Source of the DNA: Pandoraea bronchicola
Lineage (GTDB): Bacteria > Pseudomonadota > Gammaproteobacteria > Burkholderiales > Burkholderiaceae
Reading direction: 5' to 3'
Assembly (NCBI RefSeq): GCF_902459805.1
Contig: NZ_CABPST010000009.1
Location: 62,001 to 126,000 of the forward strand
DNA length: 64,000 bases
Shown here piece after piece: positions 34,466 to 44,205 of the stretch. Position 1 is the first letter of the stretch; each line of letters starts with the position of its first letter. Position numbers and translations under genes: made by a program. The notes under the pieces were generated by a model. The model saw only the letters and a program-made list of their open reading frames with translations, was not told the origin of the DNA and did no database searches.

Positions 34466-35172
34466 GGTGTCCCCACTTTTCGTGCCAGCTTCAGCACGTT
34501 GGGGTGGACACGTACGCCGCTGCGCGCGACGGTGTCGAGGTTGATGTCGAAAGTCACCCTGTCGGGATCGACATTCAGGCAAAACATCGCCCCGAGCGTG
34601 CATGAGTCGTTGCGCTCGCTGATCGTCAATATGGGATGACCGGCGATGTTCGCCAGTAATTGCCGGCGCTCGGCGTCGCTCACGGCGCCGAGATATAACG
34701 CGTCGCACAACGAACCAATTGCTGGATCGGCGACGGACATGCGTTGCGCCTCGACCGGAACGCCGCTACTCGGCAGCGGTCCCGAGAGCAGGTCGCGCGC
34801 GTAGTCGGTGTTACCGCTCACGCACAGGCGCACTTTGGCCGGAGTGCTCGGCCAGCGGGTAAAGCTGATGATGCCGAGCACCACCTGTCGCACGTTGGCT
34901 TCCCGCGTGCTGGCGGACGCGGCAGTCTCGGGCGTCTGCGCGACAGCATAACCGGGCGCAGCCCAACAAACGAGCAGCAGCAAACACGTCAGACGCGCGT
35001 GCAGACGACGAGGCAGCCGACGTTCTCGCCAGGTGCCTAGTGCCTTACCGCTCGTCGATGTCCAGACGCAATGCAACGCTGTCTTCCTTTGCCGAAAAGT
35101 GGGTCGGGGCGGGCATGCAACGCCATATCCGACTGGCGTCCCCCACAGCCTTCCGCTTGAATCAGGCCGCAT
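34462..35172 (-). CDS. yfiR: YfiR-like periplasmic repressor of diguanylate cyclase
   Basis: A protein of up to 236 residues with a signal peptide (RLTCLLLLVCWAAPGYAVAQ) and a YfiR/DUF4154 domain: NVRQVVLGIISFTRWP at the start, LCVSGNTDYA, LYLGAVSDAERRQLLANIAGHPILTISE and VTFDINLDTVARSGVRVHPNVLKLAR at the end. Cysteines are present in SLCDALYL, SCTLGAMFC and LCVSG, as expected for the disulfide-bonded repressor. The start is uncertain, because about 50 residues precede the signal peptide when read from 35172. It is the first gene of the yfiRNB-like unit. Confidence 0.88.
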   Translation of the reverse strand: MRPDSSGRLWGTPVGYGVACPPRPTFRQRKTALHCVWTSTSGKALGTWRERRLPRRLHARLTCLLLLVCWAAPGYAVAQTPETAASASTREANVRQVVLGIISFTRWPSTPAKVRLCVSGNTDYARDLLSGPLPSSGVPVEAQRMSVADPAIGSLCDALYLGAVSDAERRQLLANIAGHPILTISERNDSCTLGAMFCLNVDPDRVTFDINLDTVARSGVRVHPNVLKLARKVGTP

Positions 35173-35513
35173 GATACCGAAGGGTTCGGCCTCAGGCCAA
35201 ATGAATTAGACGGGCAGAAGCGGTGCCCGCCGGCACATTGTCCTCACCTGCCGTTGCCGGTCGACGCGACTTTCGGCAAACGACCATGCACAGCATGCGC
35301 GTACCGGCGCATTTTCGGAACCCCCTTTCCCCCCGCGTTTTCCCTTGCCCACACGCGTTCTCCACGTGGCAGAATGGCATTCATAACCATTTGATAAACA
35401 ACGGGAATCGAGAGATCAGATCGCTCGATTATCGAGATAAAAATCGCGACGCCAGGGAGGTGTTGCATGACGTTCCTGAACTCCGGCCGGACCGGCTTTC
35501 GGGAGGCACCGGC
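35173..35513. other. 341-base gap between divergent c-di-GMP genes
   Basis: No gene is seen. ATCGAG/CTCGAT occurs three times in 30 bases (35407-35412, 35424-35429, 35431-35436), close to the start of the EAL protein. Both promoters must lie here, but no clear -35/-10 pair was found. Confidence 0.4.
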
Positions 35514-37235
35514 ATGAACGATCCGGTACCTCGTCGGGTGCCCGACGTCCAAGCCGAGTTGAGCCGTGCCGCGCTCGACAGCGCGCCCTATGCCATGTTC
35601 GTCTGCACCGACGATGGCATGCTCGAGCGCATGAACGCCGCGTTCACCCGTCTGACGGATTATCAGCCGGCGGACCTGCTGGGCAAGCGCAGCTTCCTTT
35701 CATTGCTCGATCCGTCGGAACTGGCTCGCCGCCGTCTGCCCGCGCTGGCCAGCCTGTCGGCCGACGAAGCCGTGCCTTACGACGACGAATGGCATCTGCT
35801 TACCCACACGCGCAGTTGGCTGCCGGTCCGCCTGGCGCTCTCCTGCGTCGAACATGCCCCCGGCGAGCGGCGTTGGGTCGGCATCGTGCTCGACCTCTCG
35901 CAACAGGTGCAGGTCGCGTCCCGACTCTGGTACGTCACGCATCACGACCCCGTCACGTCGCTGCCCAACCAGACCTTGCTCAACGAACGGCTCGAGCTGG
36001 CCATCCATCGATGCGCACGTCAACAGGTCGGGCTGACGGTCCTGCTCGTTGAACTCGATCACCTGCGCAAGCTCCGCAGCACCTTTGGCCCGCCGGCCGC
36101 AGAGCTGGCGCTGCGCATCGCCGCCGAACGTCTTCGCGAAGCGAGCGGGCCCGAAGACGCGCTCGCGTGCCTGGGCGGCAGTCAGTTCGTCATCGTCACC
36201 AACGAAACGGGCGATGGCGCACGTCTGTTGGCAGCGCGGATTCAGGCACGGCTGGCCCAATGGGTGGACGTCGATCAGAATTCCGTCGCGCTCGACGCGA
36301 GCATCGGCGCGGTCAGCTACCCCGACCACGGCCATACGCCAGAGACACTCCTGCGCCGCGCCCACATCGCCCTCGGCATTGCGAGCGCCGCCGGTGGCGG
36401 ACTGCGCTTCTTCAGCAGCGAGATGGATGCGCAAACGCGCCGGCACAATGAACTCGAGAGCCTGCTGCGCGTTGCCGTACACGAACAGGCGCACTCGCAA
36501 CTGCATCTCGTCTACCAGCCGCAGGTCAGTCTGGCGGACGGCGCGATTGGTCATGCCGAGGCACTCCTGCGCTGGCGTCACCCGTCGCTGGGCGCCGTCG
36601 GTCCGGCGGAATTCATCCCGATCGCGGAAACCGCAGGGCTGATCCTGCCGCTCGGCGAGTGGGTCATGCAGACGGCCTGCCGTGAAGCCAGCCGTCTATT
36701 GCGCCGGTGCGGGCAACTGCCGCGCATCTCGGTCAACGTCTCGGCGCAGCAGTTCGCACGGCAGGACGTCGTCGGCATGGTCGAGCGCGCCCTGAACGCC
36801 CATGCGCTGGAGCCCCGCTATCTGGAGATCGAAATCACGGAGACCGTGCTGCTCGGGGACTCCAGCGCCGCCGTCGATTGCCTGCGCTCGCTGCACGATA
36901 TGGGGGTGGAAATCGCCGTCGACGACTTCGGCACGGGCTATGCCAGCCTTGCCTACCTGACGCGCTTTCCCGTCCATCGCCTGAAGATCGACCAGACGTT
37001 CGTGCGCGACATGCTGACGCACGCACCGAGTCACGCCATCGTGAGCGCGGTCATCGCCATGGCCCACTCGCTCGGTCTGCGCGTGACGGCCGAGGGTGTG
37101 GAGACGAAAGCGCAGGCGCAACGGCTCACCGAGCTGGGCTGCGACGAGGCGCAAGGCTACTGGTTTGCACGGCCCGTCGACATACAAGGCATCTACCATA
37201 TCGTCGCGCCGCTTGGCAGCGGCGCCCGCCGCTGA
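35514..37235 (+). CDS. PAS-GGDEF-EAL protein with degenerate GGDEF
   Basis: A 573-residue cytosolic protein. A PAS domain (about 15-130: YAMFVCTDDGMLERMNAAFTRLTDY) is followed by a GGDEF fold whose signature reads GGSQF (221-225) and so is probably inactive or allosteric. An EAL domain follows with EAL at 349-351 (HAEALLRW), VNVSAQQF, EITETVLLGD, DDFGTGYASL, LKIDQTFV and EGVET all kept. It should therefore hydrolyse c-di-GMP to pGpG. The start has GGGAGG seven bases upstream; the frame is open from 35223. It is divergent from the YfiR-N-B-like operon, which makes c-di-GMP, so opposing activities sit back to back. Confidence 0.92.
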   Translation: MNDPVPRRVPDVQAELSRAALDSAPYAMFVCTDDGMLERMNAAFTRLTDYQPADLLGKRSFLSLLDPSELARRRLPALASLSADEAVPYDDEWHLLTHTRSWLPVRLALSCVEHAPGERRWVGIVLDLSQQVQVASRLWYVTHHDPVTSLPNQTLLNERLELAIHRCARQQVGLTVLLVELDHLRKLRSTFGPPAAELALRIAAERLREASGPEDALACLGGSQFVIVTNETGDGARLLAARIQARLAQWVDVDQNSVALDASIGAVSYPDHGHTPETLLRRAHIALGIASAAGGGLRFFSSEMDAQTRRHNELESLLRVAVHEQAHSQLHLVYQPQVSLADGAIGHAEALLRWRHPSLGAVGPAEFIPIAETAGLILPLGEWVMQTACREASRLLRRCGQLPRISVNVSAQQFARQDVVGMVERALNAHALEPRYLEIEITETVLLGDSSAAVDCLRSLHDMGVEIAVDDFGTGYASLAYLTRFPVHRLKIDQTFVRDMLTHAPSHAIVSAVIAMAHSLGLRVTAEGVETKAQAQRLTELGCDEAQGYWFARPVDIQGIYHIVAPLGSGARR

Positions 37236-37341
37236 CGCGCGGAAGAGGCCGCGCCCAATGGCCTAGTTGATCTACCGGTTTTTGGCGCTTCCGGACAGGA
37301 CATCGCTTCCCTAAGCTGAAGTCCCACTCGGAGGAACCGCC

Positions 37342-38001
37342 ATGCCGCCTTTACCCAGACTGCCGCGCCCATTGCGCCCGTTGCGCCCATTAGGCCAATC
37401 TTCCCGGTCGACGCTCGTCGCCCTCCCCGCCGGCCGCACCGCCGCCACGCTCACCGCGCTGGGGGTCGCCGCCGTGGGCCTCGCCCTTACCCCGCCTGCG
37501 CAACGCGCCCTGCCGGGCTGGTTCGACACCCTCTGCTCGCTGACGATCAGCGCCAACCACACGATCTCCGAACGCCTTTCGCCGTCCCCCGCGAAACCTC
37601 GGCCAACGGCGATGGCCACCGCCGCGAGCGGCGGCGACGGTGCGGTGCCCCGGCCCGGCACGACCGTCAAGCCACTGTCGTGCGAGCCACTCGCAAACGC
37701 CCCCGGCAAGTCGGTGACCACCGCCATTGTCGAGTTTCCGCCACTCGCCTTCTCACCCCCGCACCGGCATCCCGGTGCAGTGACGGCCGTTGTACTCGAG
37801 GGCACCATTCGCTCGCAGTTGAACGCAGACGCGCCCATCACGTACCACGCCCATCAGACGTGGTTCGAGCCGCCGGGCACGCTGCACACGATGGCCGAGA
37901 ACCCGGACCCCGTGCATCCGGCCCGTCTGCTCGCGTTCTTCGTGACCGAGGAGAACTGCGGCCCGCTCACGATCTACGAACCGGCGGCAGCGCCCTCATA
38001 A
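37342..38001 (+). CDS. Exported or membrane-anchored cupin
   Basis: A 219-residue protein. A short repeat of Pro-Leu-Arg at the N-terminus ([12 protein letters not shown]) is followed by a hydrophobic segment (about 36-55) and a single cupin domain (about 105-210) with metal ligands in [16 protein letters not shown] and GTLHTM. The first motif is HxH and the last supplies another His. The enzymatic role cannot be told. It has a strong GGAGGAA ribosome binding site. A second exported cupin occurs at 42417. It lies 140 bases before the alcohol dehydrogenase gene, in the same direction. Confidence 0.8.
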   Translation: MPPLPRLPRPLRPLRPLGQSSRSTLVALPAGRTAATLTALGVAAVGLALTPPAQRALPGWFDTLCSLTISANHTISERLSPSPAKPRPTAMATAASGGDGAVPRPGTTVKPLSCEPLANAPGKSVTTAIVEFPPLAFSPPHRHPGAVTAVVLEGTIRSQLNADAPITYHAHQTWFEPPGTLHTMAENPDPVHPARLLAFFVTEENCGPLTIYEPAAAPS

Positions 38002-38141
38002 GGGAATGGCAGGCAATTGTTGCAGCGGGCCCCGCTTTTTCCGTTGGCATGGCGTGTCAAGACTCGCGCGCGACTTTAGAACGCGGTAAGGTACGTCGCG
38101 AAGGGATTCCCCCGAACGACGTTGCAACGAGGAATATCGTC

Positions 38142-39248
38142 ATGAAAACCAAAGCCGCCATTGCCTGGGAAGCGGGCAAACCCCTGACCATCGAAGAAGT
38201 CGATCTGGAAGGACCGCGCGCCGGCGAGGTGCTGATCGAGGTCAAGGCCACGGGCATCTGCCATACGGACTACTACACACTCTCCGGCGCCGATCCGGAA
38301 GGTATCTTCCCCGCGATCCTCGGCCATGAGGGCGCGGGCGTCATCGTCGACGTCGGCCCGGGCGTCACCACGCTCAAGAAAGACGATCACGTCATCCCGC
38401 TGTACACGCCCGAATGCCGTCAGTGCAAGTTCTGCCTGTCGCGCAAGACCAACCTGTGTCAGGCGATCCGCAGCACACAGGGCCGTGGTTTGATGCCCGA
38501 CGCCACCTCGCGCTTCTCGCTCGACGGCAAACCCATCTTCCACTACATGGGCACGTCCACGTTCTCGAACTACATCGTCGTGCCGGAAATCGCCGTCGCG
38601 AAGGTGCGCTCGGACGCGCCCTTCGACAAGGTCTGCTACATCGGCTGCGGCGTGACGACCGGCGTGGGTGCGGTCGTCTACTCGGCGAAGGTCGAAGCGG
38701 GGGCGAATGTGGTGGTGTTCGGTCTCGGTGGCATCGGTCTGAACGTGATCCAGGGCGCGAAGATGGTCGGCGCCGACAAGATCATCGGTGTCGACATCAA
38801 CCCGGGGCGTGTGGAACTTGCCAAGAAGTTCGGCATGACACACTTCATCAACCCGAATGAAGTCGAGAACGTTGTCGACACCATCGTGCAACTGACCGAT
38901 GGCGGCGCCGATTACTCGTTCGAGTGCATCGGCAACGTGACGACCATGCGTCAGGCGCTGGAATGCTGCCACAAAGGCTGGGGCCAGTCGTTCATCATCG
39001 GCGTGGCCGCTGCGGGTCAGGAGATCAGCACGCGCCCGTTCCAGCTGGTCACGGGCCGCGAGTGGAAAGGCTCGGCGTTTGGCGGTGCGCGCGGTCGCAC
39101 CGATGTGCCGAAGATCGTCGACTGGTACATGGAAGGCAAGATCAACATCGACGATCTGATCACGCATACGCTGCGCCTCGATCAGATCAACGAAGGCTTC
39201 GATCTGATGAAACGTGGCGAATCGATTCGTTCGGTCGTGCTGTACTGA
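38142..39248 (+). CDS. frmA: S-(hydroxymethyl)glutathione dehydrogenase, class III ADH
   Basis: A 368-residue zinc alcohol dehydrogenase that oxidises S-hydroxymethylglutathione in formaldehyde detoxification, and reduces S-nitrosoglutathione. Catalytic zinc ligands lie in GICHTDYY and [12 protein letters not shown], and the structural zinc cysteines in [18 protein letters not shown] binding is shown by [14 protein letters not shown]. Length and GKWGQSF-like class III signatures ([13 protein letters not shown]) fit well. The start at 38142 follows GAGGAA. The usual partners, S-formylglutathione hydrolase (frmB) and the FrmR repressor, are absent from this window. Confidence 0.95.
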   Translation: MKTKAAIAWEAGKPLTIEEVDLEGPRAGEVLIEVKATGICHTDYYTLSGADPEGIFPAILGHEGAGVIVDVGPGVTTLKKDDHVIPLYTPECRQCKFCLSRKTNLCQAIRSTQGRGLMPDATSRFSLDGKPIFHYMGTSTFSNYIVVPEIAVAKVRSDAPFDKVCYIGCGVTTGVGAVVYSAKVEAGANVVVFGLGGIGLNVIQGAKMVGADKIIGVDINPGRVELAKKFGMTHFINPNEVENVVDTIVQLTDGGADYSFECIGNVTTMRQALECCHKGWGQSFIIGVAAAGQEISTRPFQLVTGREWKGSAFGGARGRTDVPKIVDWYMEGKINIDDLITHTLRLDQINEGFDLMKRGESIRSVVLY

Positions 39249-39427
39249 TCTGCCGATCTGTTGTCCCCCACGTAACGCAAGCAAATACTGCCGTCCCGCT
39301 TCGTTACACATGAGCCCAAACCAATTGCCGATACGACCGGTCGAACCGGCATGCAGATTGGATGCGCGGGCGGGCTCGCGCGAAAGTTTCGCCGGGCCCG
39401 TCGCGTCGCCATGACAGGGAGACGAAG

Positions 39428-40126
39428 ATGAACCCATGGACTTTGCCGCTCGTGCTCGCGGGCGTAACGACGCTGGTGGCGCTGCCGGATGTGGCGTCAG
39501 CGCAAGCGGGGCAGGCGGTGATCAATTCGTCCGCCAACGTGCGGGCGGGTCCGGCGACCGACTATCCGGTCGTCGCCCAAGCCGGGGCGGGCATGCCAGT
39601 GACGGTCTACGGCTGCCTGTCCAATTACTCGTGGTGCGACATCGGCCTGCCCGGCACACGCGGCTGGGTCTACGCAGGGCTGCTCAGCTATCCGTATCAG
39701 GGCAATCCGGTGCCGGTGCTCAACTACGGCACGATGATCGGCCTGCCGATCGTGACGTTCTCCATCGGGGCGTATTGGGGCAACTATTACCGCAATCGTC
39801 CGTGGTATCACGACCAGCGCTATTGGCATCGCCCGCCCCCCGGACCGCGTCCGCCGTCCTGGGGCGGGGGACGCCCGCCAGGGCACTATCCGGGGCCGGA
39901 GCCTCGGCCGCCGGGTGGCCACTATCCCGGCCCGGGCCCACGCCCGCCGGGGCATGGCGCGAGTCCTGGTCCCCGTCCGCCCGGACACGGCGCCAGTCAC
40001 GGGCCGGGACCGCGTCCCCCGGGGCACAGTGCCGGTCCTGGCTCTCGTCCGTCCGGCGGCGGGCATGGTGGTGGGCATGGCGGAGGCAGTTCCGGAGGCG
40101 GTGGCCACGGTGGGCCGAACCGCTGA
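39428..40126 (+). CDS. Secreted SH3 protein with Pro/Gly repeat tail
   Basis: A 232-residue exported protein. A signal peptide (MNPWTLPLVLAGVTTLVAL to ASA) is followed by a bacterial SH3 domain (about 30-90: NSSANVRAGPATDYPVVAQAGAGMPVTVYGC, CDIGLPGTRGWVYAGLLSY), which usually binds cell wall or other ligands. A short hydrophobic stretch follows, then a low-complexity tail (about 135-232). The tail is built from GPRPPGHGAS-type units and ends in Gly/His-rich repeats. The start at 39428 follows GGGAGA. The tail could span the wall or bind metal through its many His. Confidence 0.85.
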   Translation: MNPWTLPLVLAGVTTLVALPDVASAQAGQAVINSSANVRAGPATDYPVVAQAGAGMPVTVYGCLSNYSWCDIGLPGTRGWVYAGLLSYPYQGNPVPVLNYGTMIGLPIVTFSIGAYWGNYYRNRPWYHDQRYWHRPPPGPRPPSWGGGRPPGHYPGPEPRPPGGHYPGPGPRPPGHGASPGPRPPGHGASHGPGPRPPGHSAGPGSRPSGGGHGGGHGGGSSGGGGHGGPNR

Positions 40127-40799
40127 TGCTGCCGGTCGCTCGCGTTGCGCCATTCGCGACGCGAGCGATCGTCACGCCCCTTGTCGATTCCCTCGTCACG
40201 CCCCTTTTCGCGCCCCGCTTCTGCCCCCTTTTTCCCGCCGTTCCCCATCGATGTGACCCCAAATTCAGCAACCGCTGCACGAGCGTTGGGAAAAGCGCTT
40301 AAAATGTGAGCAATTCCGGCCAGGCGGAGGTGCCGATCAGGCACCGATGGCCGGACCGCAGGACAGCGAGCCCTCGCCCCGCCGACGCCCCCGCGTCGAC
40401 GTGGCCCTCACATTGCAGACCCACTTTCTCCGGTGTGCCGTTGCGAAAATCGCGACGCTCACGGCAGTCCGGCAGGATCCTCCGTAAGTCTCGATCGTGT
40501 TCGTCCCGCTGCGGCGTGCCCTTGGCATGCCGTGGTTGCCTGTCGTCATGCCGCATCCGGCACGCGCTACGCGCGCATGCCGATGACGGCGCGACTGCCT
40601 GTGCCTCGCGCACCGGCGGCGTTAGTGCGATGGCGTGGTTCGTGAAGCCCTGTGGCGATCCGCCAGGCATGGGAACGAGCGGCCACAAGCCCAGGGTGCC
40701 CTTGCAGCCAGGTCGCGGGACATGTCTCCCGCGGATTCCCCCGATGGCGCGCACAACGCGAACGCCAGGGGTACACGTTGCAGGAACCTTTTGCAGGTC
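40127..40799. other. 673-base gap before the amino acid permease gene
   Basis: No convincing gene on either strand; the open frames here lack ribosome binding sites and family features. A long leader for the permease mRNA is possible, but I see no riboswitch fold I can name. An AT-rich patch near 40290-40312 (GGGAAAAGCGCTTAAAATGTGAG) may hold a promoter. Confidence 0.5.
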
Positions 40800-42215
40800 A
40801 TGAGTCTTTTTCGAACCAAAAATATCGAGAACATGCTGGTCGCGAGCCGCACCGGCAGTCTCAAGAAGGTGCTGGGCCCGGTCGATCTCGTTTTGATGGG
40901 CATTGGCGCCATCATCGGCACCGGCATTTTCGTGCTCACCGGGACTGGCGCCCTCACCGCCGGCCCCGCGCTCACCGTCTCGTTCATCATCGCGGCTACC
41001 GCCTGCGGCTTCGCAGCCCTGTGCTACGCCGAATTCGCCTCGACGATTCCCGTTTCAGGCTCCATCTACACGTATAGCTACGCCACGCTCGGCGAAATCG
41101 TCGCGTGGATCATCGGCTGGGATCTGATGCTCGAGTACGGTCTGGCGTCGTCCGCTGTGTCGGTCGGCTGGTCGGGCTACTTCCAGTCGCTCGCGGCCGG
41201 CTTCGGCCTGCATCTGCCGGCCGCCATCACGGCGGCGCCGGGCAGCGTGCCGGGCGTGTCGACATTCATCAACCTGCCGGCCGTCGTCATCATGCTGCTC
41301 ATCACGTGGGTGCTGTCGTACGGCGTGCGTGAGTCCGCCCGCATCAACAATGTGATGGTGGCGATCAAGATCGGTGTGGTGCTGCTGTTCATCGCCGTGG
41401 GTGTCTGGCATGTGAAGCCGGCCAACTGGACCCCGTTTATGCCATTCGGCACCAGCGGCATGTTCAACGCGGCGGCCCTTGTGTTCTTTGCGTTCATCGG
41501 CTTCGATGCGGTGACGTCGGCTGCCGAAGAAGTTCGCAATCCGGGCCGCGATCTGCCAATCGGCATCATCGGCTCGCTGATCGTCTGCACGCTGCTTTAC
41601 GTCACAGTCGCCGCCATCATGACCGGGATCGTGCCCTTCGCGCACTTCGCGGGCGTGGACCATCCGGTGTCGCTGGCACTGCAATACGCCGGTCAGAACT
41701 GGGTCGCGGGCTTCGTCGACCTGGGCGCAATCCTCGGCATGACGACGGTGATTCTGGTGATGACCTACGGCCAGACGCGCATTACCTATGCCATGTCGCG
41801 CGACGGCCTCCTGCCGCCGATGCTCTCGAGCATTCACCCGAAGCACAAGACGCCGTTTGCCGGCACCTGGATCATCGGCGTGGTGTTCGCCGTCATCGCC
41901 GGCTTCGTGCCGCTGGGCGTGCTAGCCGAGTTGATCAACATCGGCACATTGTCGGCGTTCGCGCTGGTGTCGGTGGCCGTACTGGTGCTGCGCCGCACGC
42001 ATCCGGACCTGCCGCGTGCGTTCCGCGTGCCGGGTGTTCCCGTCGTGCCGCTCATCTCGGCCGGCCTGTGCCTGTTCCTGATGGCGCACCTGCAGGCGGC
42101 CACGTGGATCGCCTTCGTGGTGTGGCTGGCCATCGGCATGGTCATCTACTTCACGTATGCGCGGCGCAACGCCCTACTGCACAAGCACGGCGACACCCGG
42201 CACACGCCTGCCTGA
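40800..42215 (+). CDS. Amino acid permease, APC superfamily (CAT type)
   Basis: A 471-residue inner-membrane permease with about twelve helices. The opening VLGPVDLVLMGIGAIIGTGIFVLTG contains the GxGxxxGTGIF substrate-binding motif in helix 1. Helix 6 shows FFAFIGFDAVTSAAEEVRNPGRDLPIG and the loop YGQTRITYAMSRDGLLP is typical of YfnA/CAT-like transporters. Substrate is probably a cationic or neutral amino acid. The frame is open from 40635 but MSLFRTKNIE is the natural start. Confidence 0.93.
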   Translation: MSLFRTKNIENMLVASRTGSLKKVLGPVDLVLMGIGAIIGTGIFVLTGTGALTAGPALTVSFIIAATACGFAALCYAEFASTIPVSGSIYTYSYATLGEIVAWIIGWDLMLEYGLASSAVSVGWSGYFQSLAAGFGLHLPAAITAAPGSVPGVSTFINLPAVVIMLLITWVLSYGVRESARINNVMVAIKIGVVLLFIAVGVWHVKPANWTPFMPFGTSGMFNAAALVFFAFIGFDAVTSAAEEVRNPGRDLPIGIIGSLIVCTLLYVTVAAIMTGIVPFAHFAGVDHPVSLALQYAGQNWVAGFVDLGAILGMTTVILVMTYGQTRITYAMSRDGLLPPMLSSIHPKHKTPFAGTWIIGVVFAVIAGFVPLGVLAELINIGTLSAFALVSVAVLVLRRTHPDLPRAFRVPGVPVVPLISAGLCLFLMAHLQAATWIAFVVWLAIGMVIYFTYARRNALLHKHGDTRHTPA

Positions 42216-42416
42216 TTCTCGTCACCCCGGCTGTACCCGCCTCGCGCGAGCGCGCGAGTGCGCGTATAGTCCGTCACAGGGCTCGCCGCGCACACCGATG
42301 TGCCGCGAGCCCTCCCGTCACAACGGCGGGCGCTGTCTTCCCGCATCACGCAAGTCGTTCGTCCTTGGCTCCCCTTGCTGCCGTTTCCTCACGTCCCTGC
42401 AAAGGAAAAAAAGAAC

Positions 42417-42875
42417 ATGCGTCGCTATGTCCTGCTTGCCGCTGTCCCCGCTGCCTTCGCTGCGGGCTTCCTCTCCTCCCACCTGATGCCCGGCGCCATG
42501 GCGCAGGCCACGGCCCTGAGCGCACAGATCATCGACGTCGGCGCCATGACCGACGAGCAGATCGGCAAGCTGGTGCCCAATGTCGGCACGTTGCGCACGC
42601 GCACCCTGGTCGCCACGCCCAACGGCACGATTGCGGTGCAAAGCGGCAACGTGCCGCGCCACACCCATCAGGATGCCGACGAAATTCAGTACGTGATTTC
42701 AGGCAGCGGCACCTTCTGGCTGGGCGACCAGCAACGCGAGGTGCATCCGGGCGATCTGATCGTGATTCCGCGCGGCACCGTGCATGCGGGGTCGCAGAAC
42801 ACCAGCGGCGAGTTCAAGGTGCTGGCCGTGAAGCTCCCGCCGCAGGCCCCGAACGATATCCAGTTCGTCAAATGA
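42417..42875 (+). CDS. Exported cupin-domain protein
   Basis: A 152-residue protein with a signal peptide (MRRYVLLAAVPAAFAAGFLS, cleavage near AMAQA) and a single cupin fold (about 75-145). Metal ligands appear in RHTHQDADEIQYVISGSG (HxHx5E) and GTVHAG. Function unknown; it could be a periplasmic sugar- or acid-binding protein or a small dioxygenase-like enzyme. The start follows AAGGAA. It is the second exported cupin within about 5 kb. Confidence 0.85.
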   Translation: MRRYVLLAAVPAAFAAGFLSSHLMPGAMAQATALSAQIIDVGAMTDEQIGKLVPNVGTLRTRTLVATPNGTIAVQSGNVPRHTHQDADEIQYVISGSGTFWLGDQQREVHPGDLIVIPRGTVHAGSQNTSGEFKVLAVKLPPQAPNDIQFVK

Positions 42876-42934
42876 CGGCGTAACGAGCGCGGTGGAGGGG
42901 GGGAAAGTCCCCTCCCGGCTGCGTTCGGGCGGGA

Positions 42935-43228
42935 TCAGCCGAAATTTCGATAGAGCCACACGGCGCCATAGCCGATCGCAAACATGGTGAGCAGCAGCGG
43001 CACCGAAATCCGCAATACCTGAATGACGAGCGGACGCGGTGGCAGATCGTCGTCTTCCGGCATGCGAGCCGCCTCTTGCAGCGCGCCGGTACAGAGCGCC
43101 GCCGCGACAGCACTCGCGAAGACCCAGAACGTCTGGTTGTAGAGCAGCGCGACGAGCAACAGCGTGAGCGCAACGTTGCGGCCGTGATAGATCAGATTGA
43201 CGGTAGTGCGAAAGGCTTGCGGCGACAT
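42935..43228 (-). CDS. Small membrane protein, 97 residues
   Basis: Unrecognised protein with two or three membrane segments: VALTLLLVALLYNQTFWVFA, then AVAAALCTGAL, and near the end VLRISVPLLLTMFAIGYGAVW. The start at 43228 (MSPQAFRTTVNLIYHGRN) was chosen since the upstream part of the frame (to 43366) reads as unstructured basic sequence. It converges with the cupin gene. No function inferred. Confidence 0.6.
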   Translation of the reverse strand: MSPQAFRTTVNLIYHGRNVALTLLLVALLYNQTFWVFASAVAAALCTGALQEAARMPEDDDLPPRPLVIQVLRISVPLLLTMFAIGYGAVWLYRNFG

Positions 43229-43464
43229 GTCGGTATGGCGCAGGCACGTGCGTTGAGGCCGCACCGGCGCAAAGGTTCTTGTTATCTGTCCTTTTGACCA
43301 CGGCACGCCCGGCGGCGTATCGCGGTGATCGAAAGCGCAGTCATGCTGAACTGAGCTTATCCACACTTAACGGCTTTCGCCACCGTTGTCTTTAACCCGC
43401 AACGGCATCTGCACGCCCAACGCGGCGATGCAGGGCGTCATATGAATGCGGTATCCTCCCCCGC

Positions 43465-44205
43465 ATGACTGCCCCCGCATCCTCCCGACGCCTGAGCGCA
43501 TCCCGGCAAACCGACGACGCGACCCTCGATGGTGCGCCGGAGCGAGCCATCTACGTCATCGTGGCGCATCCGCGCTGGCGCGACTCGCACGTGAATCGCC
43601 GCATCCTCGACGCCGCTCGCAGTATCGCGGGGGTCGATGTCAACGATCTGTACTCGACGTATCCCGACTTCAGCATCGACATTGCCGCCGAGCAACGGCG
43701 CGTGGCCCGCGCCGACCTGATCGTGCTGGTTCACCCCATCTATTGGTACAGCATGCCGCCGCTGCAGAAGCTCTGGCTCGATGAAGTGCTGTCGTGGGGA
43801 TGGGCGTACGGTCACGACGGCCATGCGCTCGCCAACAAGGATCTCTGGCTCGTGGCCAGCACCGGTGGGCCGGAATCGAGCTACCGCCCCGAGGGCTACA
43901 ACCAGCATGACTTCTCCGCGTTCCTGCCCGCCTACGAACAGACGGCGCGCCTGTGCGGCATGCGGTTCCTGTCGCCCCATGTCTTTTATGGCGCCCGGCG
44001 CAGCGACGATGCCACGCTCGACGCTCATGTGAGCGCGTTTGCCGGCCGGCTGGCGACCTACCCGCAATGGCCGGAGCTGATCTCGATGGCAGACGCCCCC
44101 GAGTGTCAGGACATTCCGGCGACCGACCGGCCGAGCGGCGCGATGGACCTCGCGAACACGAACGACGGCGACTCCACGAGCGCCAATGCAGGGAGGTTCG
44201 CCTGA
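43465..44205 (+). CDS. kefF: KefF-like NAD(P)H oxidoreductase, ancillary to potassium efflux
   Basis: A 246-residue flavodoxin-fold protein. The core (about 28-205) has IYVIVAHPRWRDSHVNRRI at the FMN site, LIVLVHPIYWYSMPPLQKLWLDEVLSWGWAYG and VASTGGPESSYRPEGYN, as in KefF/MdaB-like quinone reductases. E. coli KefF (176 residues) activates the KefC antiporter. Here about 27 extra residues precede and 40 follow the core. The stop overlaps the KefC-like start by one base, so the pair is translationally coupled. Confidence 0.88.
   Translation: MTAPASSRRLSASRQTDDATLDGAPERAIYVIVAHPRWRDSHVNRRILDAARSIAGVDVNDLYSTYPDFSIDIAAEQRRVARADLIVLVHPIYWYSMPPLQKLWLDEVLSWGWAYGHDGHALANKDLWLVASTGGPESSYRPEGYNQHDFSAFLPAYEQTARLCGMRFLSPHVFYGARRSDDATLDAHVSAFAGRLATYPQWPELISMADAPECQDIPATDRPSGAMDLANTNDGDSTSANAGRFA

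Noticed and set aside
34466-34708. Extended N-terminus for YfiN
   Set aside because: It would overlap the YfiR gene with unrelated Arg-rich sequence; the ATGA overlap at 34465 is preferred.
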